Below are positions 6,344-15,533 of a stretch of 33,605 bases of DNA, piece after piece; positions within the stretch are counted from its first letter, which is position 1, and each line of letters begins with the position of its first letter. The DNA is from Lentimicrobiaceae bacterium (GTDB lineage Bacteria > Bacteroidota > Bacteroidia > Bacteroidales > F082). The DNA lies in NCBI GenBank assembly GCA_018661505.1, contig JABJIE010000022.1, forward strand, positions 1 through 33,605, written 5' to 3'. Both the position numbers and the translations under genes were made by a program. The notes under the pieces are model-generated. The model saw nothing but the letters and a program-made list of their open reading frames with translations, was not told the DNA's origin and searched no databases.

Positions 6344-8992
6344 TTAATCCAGAGATTGATTTAGTGAGAAATGGAAATGACTTCCGTTTGCACTTGGAAT
6401 ACCATATATAGGATCAAATCCATATGCCCAATCAAGACCAAGCATACCAAACATTGGCAGAAATACTCTAACACCAAATCCTGCGGATCTTTTCATATCA
6501 AATGGATCAAACCCTTGCGAGCCTAGCCAAGAGTTACCTGCTTCCACAAATGTCAATGCATATATTGTTGAGCTTGGATTTAGAGATAATGGATATCTTA
6601 ATTCAAGTGTATATCTTGTGAAAACAGTACCTCCAATATTTTTATTTTGGTAGTAGTACGGAGTAATTGATTCATTGGTATAACCTCTCATACTTATGAT
6701 CTCTCTTCCATCAAAGTTATTAGCTCCTGATAGACCATCGCCTCCAAGATAAAATCTCTCAAATGGGGTAACTCCCAAATCACTATTATAATAGCCAAGG
6801 TATCCAAATCTGAATTTAGTCGCTAAGACAAGTTTCTCCATCAATTCAAAATACCAATATGCTTTAAATTTCCATTTGTGATACTCAATCCACTTATATT
6901 TTTCATTATCACCAATTTGGCTATAATCTTTGTTGGGACTAAATAATGAATAGGGTGGTGTTAATTCAAGTCCAAGTGAAATATCTGAACCACGTCGAGG
7001 ATAAATTGGTTGATCAATGGAATTTCTACCAAGGATTATTTCATAATTAAAGTTGTTATAAGTACCATTACCATCCCCAATATAAAATATGGTAGCATAA
7101 TTATCTAATTTATAAAGCTGAAGGTTTATACCCTGATAAAGAGTGAAAAAGTCATCTGGCCACGTTAGTCTTTTACCAATTCCTATTGTGATACCATCAA
7201 TAACAAATGAAGATCTTAATGTGTCGTACGTTGGTAAACCATTAGAGAATATTGAATGATAATATGATATTGTTAGGGCATTTGGTTTTTTACCACCAAG
7301 CCACGGCTCTGTGAAAGAAACACTCCAGCTAAGATAGTCTTTACCATATGTCTGAAATCTTAGAGATAGCTTTTGCCCATCACCAGATGGAATGGGACGC
7401 CATGCATCGCCTTTGAATATATTTTTAACAGAGAAGTTGTTGAAACTAAGGCCTAATGTTCCTATGATTCTTCCATAACCCCATCCACCAGACAATTCAA
7501 TTTGATCTGCGGATGTTTCTTCAACTTCATATTCAATGTCCACAGTTCCATTGGCGGGATCAGGATTAATATTTGGAGTAATGGATTCTGGATCAAAGTA
7601 TCTCAAATTTGCCAACTCACGAGTGGTTCTTATAACATCTTCTCTACTGAATAGCTGTCCAGGACGAGTTCTTAACTCACGTATTACAACATGGTCGTTT
7701 GTTTTGGTATTTCCCTTTACGGAAACATTTCTTATTCTAGCTTGTTTTCCTTCAAATATCCTTATCTCCAAGTCAATGCTATCATTATCCACATATGTTT
7801 CAACTGGTGTTGCATTGAAGAAAAGGTAACCATTATTCATATACAGTGAACTTACATCAAATCCTGATGGATTGTAATTTAGATTTGTTTCTAACAACTC
7901 TAAATTGTATACATCACCAGGCAATATGCCAAGAACTGAACTTAGAAACAGAGAGTTATATACTTTGTTTCCTACCCATGTTATATTTCGGAAGTAATAT
8001 TTGTTACCCTCATCTATGAAAATATCAATACCAATATTTTCATTGTCAATCATGTATACCGAGTCCTTAACTACTTGCGCATCTCGATAACCTTTTTTAT
8101 TGTATTTGGCTATGATGTTGTTTAAATCTTCCTTGTATTTGGTTTTAATATACTTAGATCCTTTGAAGAGATTTATCTTGAAATGTTCTTTGAAATAAGT
8201 AACAAATTCATTTCTAAGCTCTTTAAATTTAAGAGTTATAACATCCGTGGCAACATCAATAACAAAAGGGCCCAAGTCTATTAAAGGTGTAAATGTGCCC
8301 CTTGCCTTGGTTTCTCTCATGCTTGATTTGATGGCATCAGCTGATAATTCATGGATACCATAAATATTGATTTCTTTTATTTTAACTTTTTTATTTTTCT
8401 TAATGTCTATTATAAGGTCAATGAAGTTAATATCTCGCTTATCGGTTTTTTCTGTTATGGTTATCTCACTATTGAGAAAACCTTTATCTGCATAAAAGTC
8501 TTCAATGATATTTTTAGTTCTGATTATAAGGTGATCAGTTACAACATCACCTCTGCTTAGGTTTATTTTTTCCCTAATATCATCAGCTTCTGTTTTTCTA
8601 ATCCCATTGAATGAGAATTTACTCAACCTTGGCCTTTCATGAAGAATAATTTTCAAGAAAATTTTATTTGCTTTGATATCAGTTGCTACAATGCTGATAT
8701 TATCAAACAGACCTTGCTCCCATAGTCTGCGTATTGCACCTGTTATATCATCTCCTGGCACTTTAATTCTTTCACCAACCTCCAGGTTTGAAAGCATTAT
8801 TATTACATTTTCATCTAAATATTCGACTCCTTCAACTTCAATACCACCAATAATATACTCCGTTGGCGCTTCGTAGTTAATCTTGGATAGATCATTACCA
8901 ATGCTAATCTGAGCTTCCAATAAAAACACAGAAAACATAAAGTTCAGAAAAAATGTTAGTTTTAAAATTTTATTTCCCACGGCACTTATCAT
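6344..8992 (-). CDS. bamA: Outer membrane protein assembly factor BamA
   Basis: This 882-residue protein is the central subunit of the BAM complex, which inserts beta-barrel proteins into the outer membrane. A signal peptide (about 1-28) is followed by a series of POTRA repeats (about 45-490) and a C-terminal Omp85 barrel (about 500-882). The barrel contains the loop-6 motif MRGY (768-771), where Arg769 matches the conserved Arg of VRGF/Y. It is longer than E. coli BamA (about 810), mostly through an insertion in the middle POTRA region (about 225-285), as I recall for other Bacteroidota BamA proteins. It lies 8 bases after uppS and before ompH. Confidence 0.95.
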   Translation of the reverse strand: MISAVGNKILKLTFFLNFMFSVFLLEAQISIGNDLSKINYEAPTEYIIGGIEVEGVEYLDENVIIMLSNLEVGERIKVPGDDITGAIRRLWEQGLFDNISIVATDIKANKIFLKIILHERPRLSKFSFNGIRKTEADDIREKINLSRGDVVTDHLIIRTKNIIEDFYADKGFLNSEITITEKTDKRDINFIDLIIDIKKNKKVKIKEINIYGIHELSADAIKSSMRETKARGTFTPLIDLGPFVIDVATDVITLKFKELRNEFVTYFKEHFKINLFKGSKYIKTKYKEDLNNIIAKYNKKGYRDAQVVKDSVYMIDNENIGIDIFIDEGNKYYFRNITWVGNKVYNSLFLSSVLGILPGDVYNLELLETNLNYNPSGFDVSSLYMNNGYLFFNATPVETYVDNDSIDLEIRIFEGKQARIRNVSVKGNTKTNDHVVIRELRTRPGQLFSREDVIRTTRELANLRYFDPESITPNINPDPANGTVDIEYEVEETSADQIELSGGWGYGRIIGTLGLSFNNFSVKNIFKGDAWRPIPSGDGQKLSLRFQTYGKDYLSWSVSFTEPWLGGKKPNALTISYYHSIFSNGLPTYDTLRSSFVIDGITIGIGKRLTWPDDFFTLYQGINLQLYKLDNYATIFYIGDGNGTYNNFNYEIILGRNSIDQPIYPRRGSDISLGLELTPPYSLFSPNKDYSQIGDNEKYKWIEYHKWKFKAYWYFELMEKLVLATKFRFGYLGYYNSDLGVTPFERFYLGGDGLSGANNFDGREIISMRGYTNESITPYYYQNKNIGGTVFTRYTLELRYPLSLNPSSTIYALTFVEAGNSWLGSQGFDPFDMKRSAGFGVRVFLPMFGMLGLDWAYGFDPIYGIPSANGSHFHFSLNQSLD

Positions 8993-9000
8993 ACAATAAA

Positions 9001-9747
9001 TCAGCTTTGTAATTGGTCACTTGTCATACCAAATCTTCGCTCACGATTTTGATATTGAACAATTGCATTATATAATTCTTCTTTTCTAAAATCTGGCCAA
9101 AGCACATCGGTAAAGTAAAGCTCTGAATAAGCAATCTGCCATAATAGGTAATTACTAATTCTATGCTCTCCACTTGTACGGATTAGTAACTCTGGGTCTG
9201 GCATTGGGAACGTTGACAAAAATGTATTAAATACTTCGTCATCTATATCACCAATTTTAAGTTCTTTTTTTTCAACTTTCTCAGAAATACTTTTTACGGC
9301 ATTTAAAATTTCCCATCTTGAGCTATAACTGATGGCAAGGGTTAGGACCATTTTATCATTGTCCTTAGTTTTTTCCATGGTTTCAGCTAATTTTTCATAG
9401 TTCTCACCTGGAAGTGCTTTTAAATCGCCAATGGCATTTAGTCGTATTTTGTTTTTATTCAAAGTAGATAACTCTTTGATTATAGTGTCAACAAATAGTG
9501 TCATGAGTGCATCTACCTCAGCCTTGGGTCGGTTCCAGTTTTCTGTTGAAAAAGTATAAAGAGTCAGATATTTTATACCTAATTCTGCGGCAGCTTCAGC
9601 AACCTCTCTAACAGAATCAACTCCTTCATGATGTCCATTAACCCTATCTAATCCGTTTTTAATGGCCCATCTACCATTTCCATCCATAATGATAGCAATG
9701 TGCTCTGGAAGTTTATTTATATCTATTTTATCTTTGTTACTCTTCAT
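9001..9747 (-). CDS. uppS: Isoprenyl transferase (undecaprenyl diphosphate synthase)
   Basis: This 248-residue cis-prenyltransferase adds isopentenyl units to farnesyl diphosphate to make the C55 carrier for peptidoglycan and O-antigen. Visible are MDGNGRWA (21-28, catalytic Asp22), FSTENWNRP (66-74) and the C-terminal RTSGEHRISN and ELYFTDVLWP segments that bind diphosphate and Mg. Length is standard. It lies 10 bases after the porG-like gene and 8 before bamA, so the three are translated from one transcript. The same order is known from Porphyromonas. Confidence 0.96.
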   Translation of the reverse strand: MKSNKDKIDINKLPEHIAIIMDGNGRWAIKNGLDRVNGHHEGVDSVREVAEAAAELGIKYLTLYTFSTENWNRPKAEVDALMTLFVDTIIKELSTLNKNKIRLNAIGDLKALPGENYEKLAETMEKTKDNDKMVLTLAISYSSRWEILNAVKSISEKVEKKELKIGDIDDEVFNTFLSTFPMPDPELLIRTSGEHRISNYLLWQIAYSELYFTDVLWPDFRKEELYNAIVQYQNRERRFGMTSDQLQS

Positions 9748-9757
9748 TAATAAATAC

Positions 9758-10570
9758 TTATTTCCAGCTTGTGCTATTGCAACGCTTATTGCTTTTTAGA
9801 TCAAATTTATAAGTAACAGTAATTCCAGTGATATTGTACCAATCATTGATTTTTTCATCTCCTCTTTGCATAAATGCGTCGTGGCTCATTGTTGGATCAC
9901 TTAGTATTTCATCCGTAATATCAGGATTTATATTTTGTCCTTCTAAGTAGTATGTGGTGCTAATATCATCAATATAATCAGTCAATGTTTTGCGCATTCC
10001 CCATTCAAATGTTAAAGCTAGCCTTTTTGAAAGGCTGTATTTAATTCCAAATCCAAATGCTAAAGCAAAACTAAACTGGTTGTATGGGCTGCGTCCATTA
10101 AAGCCTACATTTTGGCCTTCTGTTCCAATGGATTGCAATTCTACACCACTGAAAGACACGGGTTTGAATGTAAAATATGTTAGGCCAGCATACAAAAATG
10201 GAGCAAAATAATTCTTTTTACTTCCGGTATAATACTCCCAAAAATTAAATTCAGCCAAGAGAGAAAAGTCATTTATATCAGACTTGAAGTCTAAGTTTCT
10301 GTCTTTTACTGAACCTCCTGTGTTATCACTACCTTGAACTTTTGCCCGATAATAGTTGAACTTAAAGGACCATCTAGGATTTAGATTATATCTAACAAGC
10401 CCACCATAGGCGAGCTGAGTTTGGTTGTATGGCAGGGCGGGGTTTAACTCACCAAGATAATAAGAGGCGCCAATCATTCCTCCAACTTCCATTGTTTGCG
10501 ATTTTACATTTACCGATAACAATAAAATAAAAATAAACACCATAGAGGCCTTTAAAATTATTTTTGACAT
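9758..10570 (-). CDS. porG: PorG-like outer membrane protein (DUF6089)
   Basis: This 270-residue protein has a signal peptide (about 1-25, ending VKSQ) and an eight-to-ten-strand outer-membrane barrel pattern with alternating aromatic residues. The position directly before uppS, bamA and two ompH genes matches PorG (PG0189) of Porphyromonas gingivalis, an outer-membrane part of the type IX secretion system that contacts the PorK/PorN ring. The open frame reaches 10672, but TATTTTTG (minus, 10610-10617) looks like a -7 box, putting transcription start near 10604. That leaves ATG at 10594 or 10570, and only the latter starts a clean signal peptide. The assignment rests on synteny and family memory; no other type IX gene is in the window. 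Confidence 0.72.
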   Translation of the reverse strand: MSKIILKASMVFIFILLLSVNVKSQTMEVGGMIGASYYLGELNPALPYNQTQLAYGGLVRYNLNPRWSFKFNYYRAKVQGSDNTGGSVKDRNLDFKSDINDFSLLAEFNFWEYYTGSKKNYFAPFLYAGLTYFTFKPVSFSGVELQSIGTEGQNVGFNGRSPYNQFSFALAFGFGIKYSLSKRLALTFEWGMRKTLTDYIDDISTTYYLEGQNINPDITDEILSDPTMSHDAFMQRGDEKINDWYNITGITVTYKFDLKSNKRCNSTSWK

Positions 10571-10704
10571 GTATTTTCTAGTATTCTGTATCATTGTGAA
10601 ATTGAGGCGCAAAAATATCATTTTTTTGGTTATGCCTATCATATAGTTTATGTATAAATCAACACATAACAAACTTAAATAACTTACTTATAGTATAAAA
10701 CGAA

Positions 10705-11583
10705 TCAATTCCTATTATCTTTTCCCCAGTATAGTTTGTCTCTTATGGTAGAGTAGAAGTTCTTATTTTTCATTTGAATGAGATTAACAGTAAAGTTGCA
10801 TCTTTTTATTATTATTTCATCTTCTCTACTTATTGCTGATATTTTCGAATCAAGTGTCAACAAATGCTTTTCTTCTCGTCCGTCTATTTTTATTCTAATT
10901 GTACTTGAATCCTGCAGGATTATTGGTCTAACAGTAAGGTTGTGAGATGCTATGGGAGCAATTATGAAATTTTTAGACCCTGGCGTTACAATAGGTCCAC
11001 CTACACTCATTGAATATGCAGTTGAGCCCGTTGGCGTTGAAACTATTAATCCGTCGCCCCAATAGGAGTTTAAAAACAAATCATCAACATAAACGTGCAC
11101 CGTTACCAAAGCAGTTGCATTATTCCTGTATATAGTAAGGTCGTTTAGTGCGTAGTTTACATTACCAAATAAATTTTTTGGCTTTTTCAATTGCAATAAT
11201 GCTCTTTTATCTATGTTATAGTCACCAGAAAAAATACATTTTACGGCATCTGATATTTCATGTTTCGAAACACTTGATAAAAAACCTAAACGGCCAAGAT
11301 TAATTCCAAAGATTGGAATTCCTGAATTTCTAATAATAGGAACAGTATCTAACATTGTACCATCTCCTCCAACTGAAAATAGCACGTCTATATTTCCTTT
11401 GATATCTTTGTTAGTGTTGAATTTTGAGATATTGCTTCTCAAGTTAATCTCATTGGAGATAGTCTTGTAAAATGGCTCATAAATTGAAATTTCAGCATTT
11501 CTCTTAGCGAGTTCATCCATCAATAACTGTAGGTAACTCTTCTGACCATCAGAATATGACTTTCCAAACACTGCGACTCTCAT
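10705..11583 (-). CDS. nadK: NAD kinase
   Basis: This 292-residue enzyme phosphorylates NAD to NADP. Visible are the GGDGT motif (72-76) in the nucleotide loop, NLGRLGFL (95-102), the ND pair (147-148), STPTGSTAYS (182-191) and the HNLTVRP strand (214-220). The frame is open to 11721, overlapping the upstream outer-membrane gene, but MRVAVFGK at 11583 is the family start. A possible -7 box TACATTTG (minus, 11600-11607) would place transcription start just ahead of it. A 115-base gap separates it from the gene before, so it may have its own promoter within the cluster. Confidence 0.95.
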   Translation of the reverse strand: MRVAVFGKSYSDGQKSYLQLLMDELAKRNAEISIYEPFYKTISNEINLRSNISKFNTNKDIKGNIDVLFSVGGDGTMLDTVPIIRNSGIPIFGINLGRLGFLSSVSKHEISDAVKCIFSGDYNIDKRALLQLKKPKNLFGNVNYALNDLTIYRNNATALVTVHVYVDDLFLNSYWGDGLIVSTPTGSTAYSMSVGGPIVTPGSKNFIIAPIASHNLTVRPIILQDSSTIRIKIDGREEKHLLTLDSKISAISREDEIIIKRCNFTVNLIQMKNKNFYSTIRDKLYWGKDNRN

Positions 11584-11698
11584 CTCTCCACTTTTTTGGC
11601 AAATGTAACCTAAAAACACGTATAAATTAATAGTAAAAAGGGACTTAACTTTTTTTAAGAAACAGTTGTTTGTGATGTAATTTACAGGAATAAGTGGT

Positions 11699-13111
11699 TT
11701 AGATTGGAGCAACAAAACCAATGTAAAAGCCTATCTCTTTCTGTTTATTATAGGATAATTCTAATCTTAGAACAAGATCATAATATGTTATGAAGTCCAA
11801 GCCTAGTCCTGTTCCAAACAAAAATTGATTTGAAAGGGGGTTTAATTCGGCAGTGTTAACATCATTAACATATGCTAAATCGAAGAAAATATTTGCATAG
11901 ATAGATAAAAACGACTCACTAAATTTTGTAGATTTTATCCATTTTATATTGAATTTTGTTTTTGGAATGATTTCATATTTAAGATTGGATTTGAAAATTG
12001 CTATTTGCTGTCCGTCAACTACATATAATTCATAGCCCCTAATGTTATTTGGATAGTAACCTAATCCTGATTTTATGAAATATGGTAACATTGGTTTCTC
12101 TGTGGACAATTTACCTCTAACATTATATCCAAAATATAATTTTTTGTAAATATTCAGATATTGATCGAAGCTAATATTAAGTGAAGTATTATCCACATCA
12201 CCATTGAACATTCCTAATCCATACTTTGTTATACTAGTTTCAAAATAATAACCTTTCAATGGATACGGTTTGTAATCTCTTTGGTCGAGTTTAAAGGAGT
12301 AACTAATTGAGAAATATGAGTAATTTTTTTCCTCTCCGAAATTTGGATTAAGATTAAAGATTGTGTCTTGGAACATGTAATTATTATATCCAGCATTGAA
12401 TGAATGCAAATAATTAAACCCAGGTCTAAATGTAAGCCCTATTTTTCCGTAAATATTTTGCTGGGCATACCCAGAGGGAGAATGATAAAATTGTTCTTTG
12501 TTCTCAACAGTTTTATAAGCAACTGTATGATTTAGTTGGATGCCACCACCTAATTCCATTCCAAGAACTTGATTTTTTGTTAGGTAGGGGATGCTCCATC
12601 TTGCACCTAGAACCAAATCATAACCCAACTGTATAATGATATTAAGTTTTTCCATTAATCCCCTGAAATTGTCAACTCGTAAATTTACCCCGTAATTGAC
12701 TCTGCTGAAATCTTTTTTATTTAACCATGCATTAATATTCCTGTCGGCAAATTGGATTATAGGTATTGGCCAGAAATACCATCTCTCCACAACATTAATA
12801 TTAACATTAACCGTGTCATTTATTGTTACTTTTTTTAATGTTACAAAATTGAAAAGGGATCTGTTTATGAGGTTTTGTTGACTCTTTACCATCAGGCTAT
12901 CAAGTTTGCTCAATTCAATGGATGAACCTGAGCTAAACTCTAATTCACGAAATATTATTCTGTCTTTGGTTACCTTGTTGCCTGTGATTGTTATTTCTCC
13001 AACCATTACTACAGTATCATTACCCCCTAATTGTGTTTCTGCATTGATATTATTGGAGTTTAAATTAAAAACCAATAAAAGTAAAAATGATATTGTGCTT
13101 AAACGAAACAA
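11699..13111 (-). CDS. Small Omp85 (BamA/TamA-like) outer membrane protein with one POTRA domain
   Basis: This 470-residue protein has a signal peptide (about 1-24), one POTRA-like domain (about 36-112) and a C-terminal 16-strand-type barrel. The barrel contains IRGYELYVV with Arg358, the loop-6 signature of the Omp85 superfamily. It is much shorter than BamA, and only one POTRA fits. The family could act in outer-membrane protein or lipid handling; the exact role is unknown to me. The only start giving a full signal peptide is TTG at 13111, because an in-frame stop lies just upstream. It sits 10 bases after the CBS-domain gene, so translation is probably coupled to it. Confidence 0.8.
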   Translation of the reverse strand: MFRLSTISFLLLLVFNLNSNNINAETQLGGNDTVVMVGEITITGNKVTKDRIIFRELEFSSGSSIELSKLDSLMVKSQQNLINRSLFNFVTLKKVTINDTVNVNINVVERWYFWPIPIIQFADRNINAWLNKKDFSRVNYGVNLRVDNFRGLMEKLNIIIQLGYDLVLGARWSIPYLTKNQVLGMELGGGIQLNHTVAYKTVENKEQFYHSPSGYAQQNIYGKIGLTFRPGFNYLHSFNAGYNNYMFQDTIFNLNPNFGEEKNYSYFSISYSFKLDQRDYKPYPLKGYYFETSITKYGLGMFNGDVDNTSLNISFDQYLNIYKKLYFGYNVRGKLSTEKPMLPYFIKSGLGYYPNNIRGYELYVVDGQQIAIFKSNLKYEIIPKTKFNIKWIKSTKFSESFLSIYANIFFDLAYVNDVNTAELNPLSNQFLFGTGLGLDFITYYDLVLRLELSYNKQKEIGFYIGFVAPI

Positions 13112-13121
13112 TGGCTAAAAA

Positions 13122-13784
13122 TTAAATATTTAGATAGTTGATAAGGGAGTCATAATTATCTCTTAGCTCATCATAATTTGTGCTTTCCTGATAGGAGGCA
13201 ACAATTTTATAATTATATCTTTCAAATGTTTTTATAATTGAATCCAAATTTATTTTACTCACTTTAATAACTACTTCTAACTTAATGGAGTTGGTTTTAG
13301 ATATTATATATGAACTTAATATTTTTGCATCATTAGACTCAACAATATTTGCTATTTCAGTTAGGCTATAGTCATTTTCACTTACTTCCAGTATAATCAC
13401 TCCACCTGGTAAATCAACGGACATGCTTTTTGCGAAATAGCTTATTAGATCATTCTGAGTGATACTCCCCATGTATTGACCAGCGTCATCTACGACTGCT
13501 ATTATGCTTAACTGTTGATCACTAGCTAGCTTCAGCACTTCGTAAAAATATTGATGTTCATTCACATAATAGTTATCTAGTTTTAAAATATCCTTGCTTA
13601 CTTTGGCTTCATTATTATCGATATTAATAATGTTTTTTTCAGAAATAGTGCCAATAAATTTACCTTCGTCGCATACCGGAAAATGAGAAATATTATACTC
13701 ATTCATTCTTACAATGGCTTCTCCCAGATTATCTTTTAGCTGAAGAGGTAAAATATCTTCCTTTATGAGCATTGATGCTATCAT
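13122..13784 (-). CDS. CBS-pair and ACT-like domain protein
   Basis: This 220-residue cytoplasmic protein has two CBS motifs (about 1-55 and 65-118), a fold that usually binds adenosyl nucleotides, followed by an ACT-like alpha/beta domain (about 127-200). No catalytic domain is attached, so it is probably a regulatory or sensing protein. The target is not visible. It lies between rsgA (11 bases upstream) and the small Omp85 gene (10 bases downstream), within a tightly packed leftward operon. Its place beside nadK may mean it reads energy or adenylate state; that is inference only. Confidence 0.8.
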   Translation of the reverse strand: MIASMLIKEDILPLQLKDNLGEAIVRMNEYNISHFPVCDEGKFIGTISEKNIINIDNNEAKVSKDILKLDNYYVNEHQYFYEVLKLASDQQLSIIAVVDDAGQYMGSITQNDLISYFAKSMSVDLPGGVIILEVSENDYSLTEIANIVESNDAKILSSYIISKTNSIKLEVVIKVSKINLDSIIKTFERYNYKIVASYQESTNYDELRDNYDSLINYLNI

Positions 13785-13795
13785 AGATTATATTT

Positions 13796-14716
13796 TTATA
13801 TTGAGTTGAGCATATTTAGATAATTTTCGTATCTAAATTCTGCAATTTCACCATTTTTAGCAGCAGTAATCACTGCACACCCAGGCTCATTCAAATGTAC
13901 ACAATTATTGAATTTGCAGTCTTTCATAAGACAGCGAATCTCAGGAAACCGTTGTCCTAAATCAACCTTTTCAAATTCCACAAGACCAAACTCTTTAATT
14001 CCTGGCGTGTCTATAACATTGCCCCCAAAACTCAATTGAAACATGGTTGCAAAAGTAGTTGTGTGCATTCCCTTTAGATGATAATCAGAAATCTGTCCTG
14101 TTTTTAAATTAAGATTAGGATCTAATTTATTTATTAAAGCTGATTTACCTACCCCTGAGTGACCAGAGAGCAAACTAATTTTATCCTTTAAAACATGTTT
14201 GAGATCTTGAAGCCCATCTCCTGTTTTGGCTGAGGTTTTAATCGTTTTGTATCCAATTTTTTTATAAATAGATCTTAAGTGTTGGAGTTTCTCGATTACA
14301 TTTTTATCATATAAATCCGTTTTATTAAAAACAATTACTGATGGTATGTGGTACGCTTCAGCAGTTGTTAATATTCGGTCTATAAATCCTGTTGATGTTC
14401 TTGGTTGAACAAGAGAAACAATTATTATTACTTGTTCCACATTGGAAGCAATTACATGCGTTACTTTTGAAAGTTTGGTTGCCTTTCTTATCAAATAATT
14501 TGTACGTGGGTGGATATTTGTAATTAATCCAGTTCCATCGCCACTATCAATTGTAATGTCTACAATGTCGCCCACTGCAATTGGATTCGTAGCTTTAATT
14601 CCTTTATTTCTAAAAACTCCCTTTAATCTACATTGATATATTTGACCTGTATCAGTAGCAACTGAATACCAGCTTCCTGTTGATTTTTGGACTCTTCCCT
14701 TCCTTTTTGATGTCAT
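13796..14716 (-). CDS. rsgA: Ribosome small subunit-dependent GTPase RsgA
   Basis: This 306-residue protein is a circularly permuted GTPase that helps mature the 30S subunit. The order of motifs shows the permutation: N-terminal OB-fold (about 1-70), then NKTD (131-134), TSAKTG (161-166), P-loop GHSGVGKS (185-192), the TT of switch I near 219-221, and DTPG (236-239). A C-terminal zinc site is visible as Cys267, Cys272, His274 and Cys280. Length is standard. It is the first gene of the leftward envelope cluster, 127 bases from the divergent PrsW-like gene. Confidence 0.96.
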   Translation of the reverse strand: MTSKRKGRVQKSTGSWYSVATDTGQIYQCRLKGVFRNKGIKATNPIAVGDIVDITIDSGDGTGLITNIHPRTNYLIRKATKLSKVTHVIASNVEQVIIIVSLVQPRTSTGFIDRILTTAEAYHIPSVIVFNKTDLYDKNVIEKLQHLRSIYKKIGYKTIKTSAKTGDGLQDLKHVLKDKISLLSGHSGVGKSALINKLDPNLNLKTGQISDYHLKGMHTTTFATMFQLSFGGNVIDTPGIKEFGLVEFEKVDLGQRFPEIRCLMKDCKFNNCVHLNEPGCAVITAAKNGEIAEFRYENYLNMLNSI

Positions 14717-14843
14717 TAAAAATTAATGTATATTTCAGATTAATATTTATATCCCACCATTAAAATAATCTATTTACTAATTTAGCATCACGAAATTACA
14801 AACATTTATTATATTTGAATAAATTAATTATGATATCACAGAG

Positions 14844-15527
14844 ATGAGTACAATAAACTACATCAGTTTTGCAGTTGCCCCCTTAATTACAATTATGGCA
14901 ATTTTATACATGAAGTATAAATTTGAAGTTAAAAACTTTTCAAACATCCGAAATGCTATTTTATTGGGAGCGATAGGTGTAATAATTCTAGTCATAGCAG
15001 ATTATTTAATAGAACTGAGGTTGGATGGTAATTACAATAATATGAGACGTATGGCATTCTTTGTTTTTGTTGGAATTGCCTTAAGCTCAGAATTTGCAAT
15101 GATGCTTCCTTTGCGCTACTCATTTTTTAAACTAAATACATTTACGGGACCCTTAGAAGGAATTATTTACTCTATTTTTATTGGATTAGGGTTTTCAATT
15201 GTTGCCACTGTTTTATTTGCTTTTGAGATTATTGGTTCATCCGAACAAATGCATAATTTCACTCTCTTCTTGTATACATATCCCATCGCAAACTTAGTTT
15301 TTTCAATAGCATTGGGCTTTTTCATAGGTATGGCCAAACTTCGTAAGAATGAATTTATAGATACTTTAACTGGACTTGGAGTAGCTACTTTTTTCCATGG
15401 ATTATATTACTTTGCCTTTGTTACCTCTGATATCAGACTGTTAATATTTGTTGCAATAGGATATGTAATAATAGCCATTGGTTTAATTGCTAAATCAGTT
15501 TCCATAAAGATGCACAATCAAAAATAA
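14844..15527 (+). CDS. PrsW-like integral membrane protein lacking most protease residues
   Basis: This 227-residue protein has about seven membrane segments and the PrsW-type core GPLEGIIYSIFIGLGFS (102-118). Active PrsW intramembrane proteases carry EExxK, FxxxE and two conserved His. Here the first motif reads SSEFAMM (one Glu, no Lys), the FxxxE position reads FSIVA (117-121), and the first His region reads YPIANLV without His. Only His185 in FFHGLYYF remains. It is therefore more likely a non-proteolytic homologue, though a shifted active site cannot be excluded. TATATTTG at 14810-14817 may be its -7 box. It is divergent from rsgA and convergent with the channel gene, ending 6 bases from it. 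Confidence 0.65.
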   Translation: MSTINYISFAVAPLITIMAILYMKYKFEVKNFSNIRNAILLGAIGVIILVIADYLIELRLDGNYNNMRRMAFFVFVGIALSSEFAMMLPLRYSFFKLNTFTGPLEGIIYSIFIGLGFSIVATVLFAFEIIGSSEQMHNFTLFLYTYPIANLVFSIALGFFIGMAKLRKNEFIDTLTGLGVATFFHGLYYFAFVTSDIRLLIFVAIGYVIIAIGLIAKSVSIKMHNQK

Positions 15528-15533
15528 TCAGCA

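Noticed and set aside
7536-7829. Open frame on the plus strand inside bamA, and similar antisense frames inside other genes
   Set aside because: They have no family features, no promoter or start context, and lie wholly within well-supported genes on the other strand.
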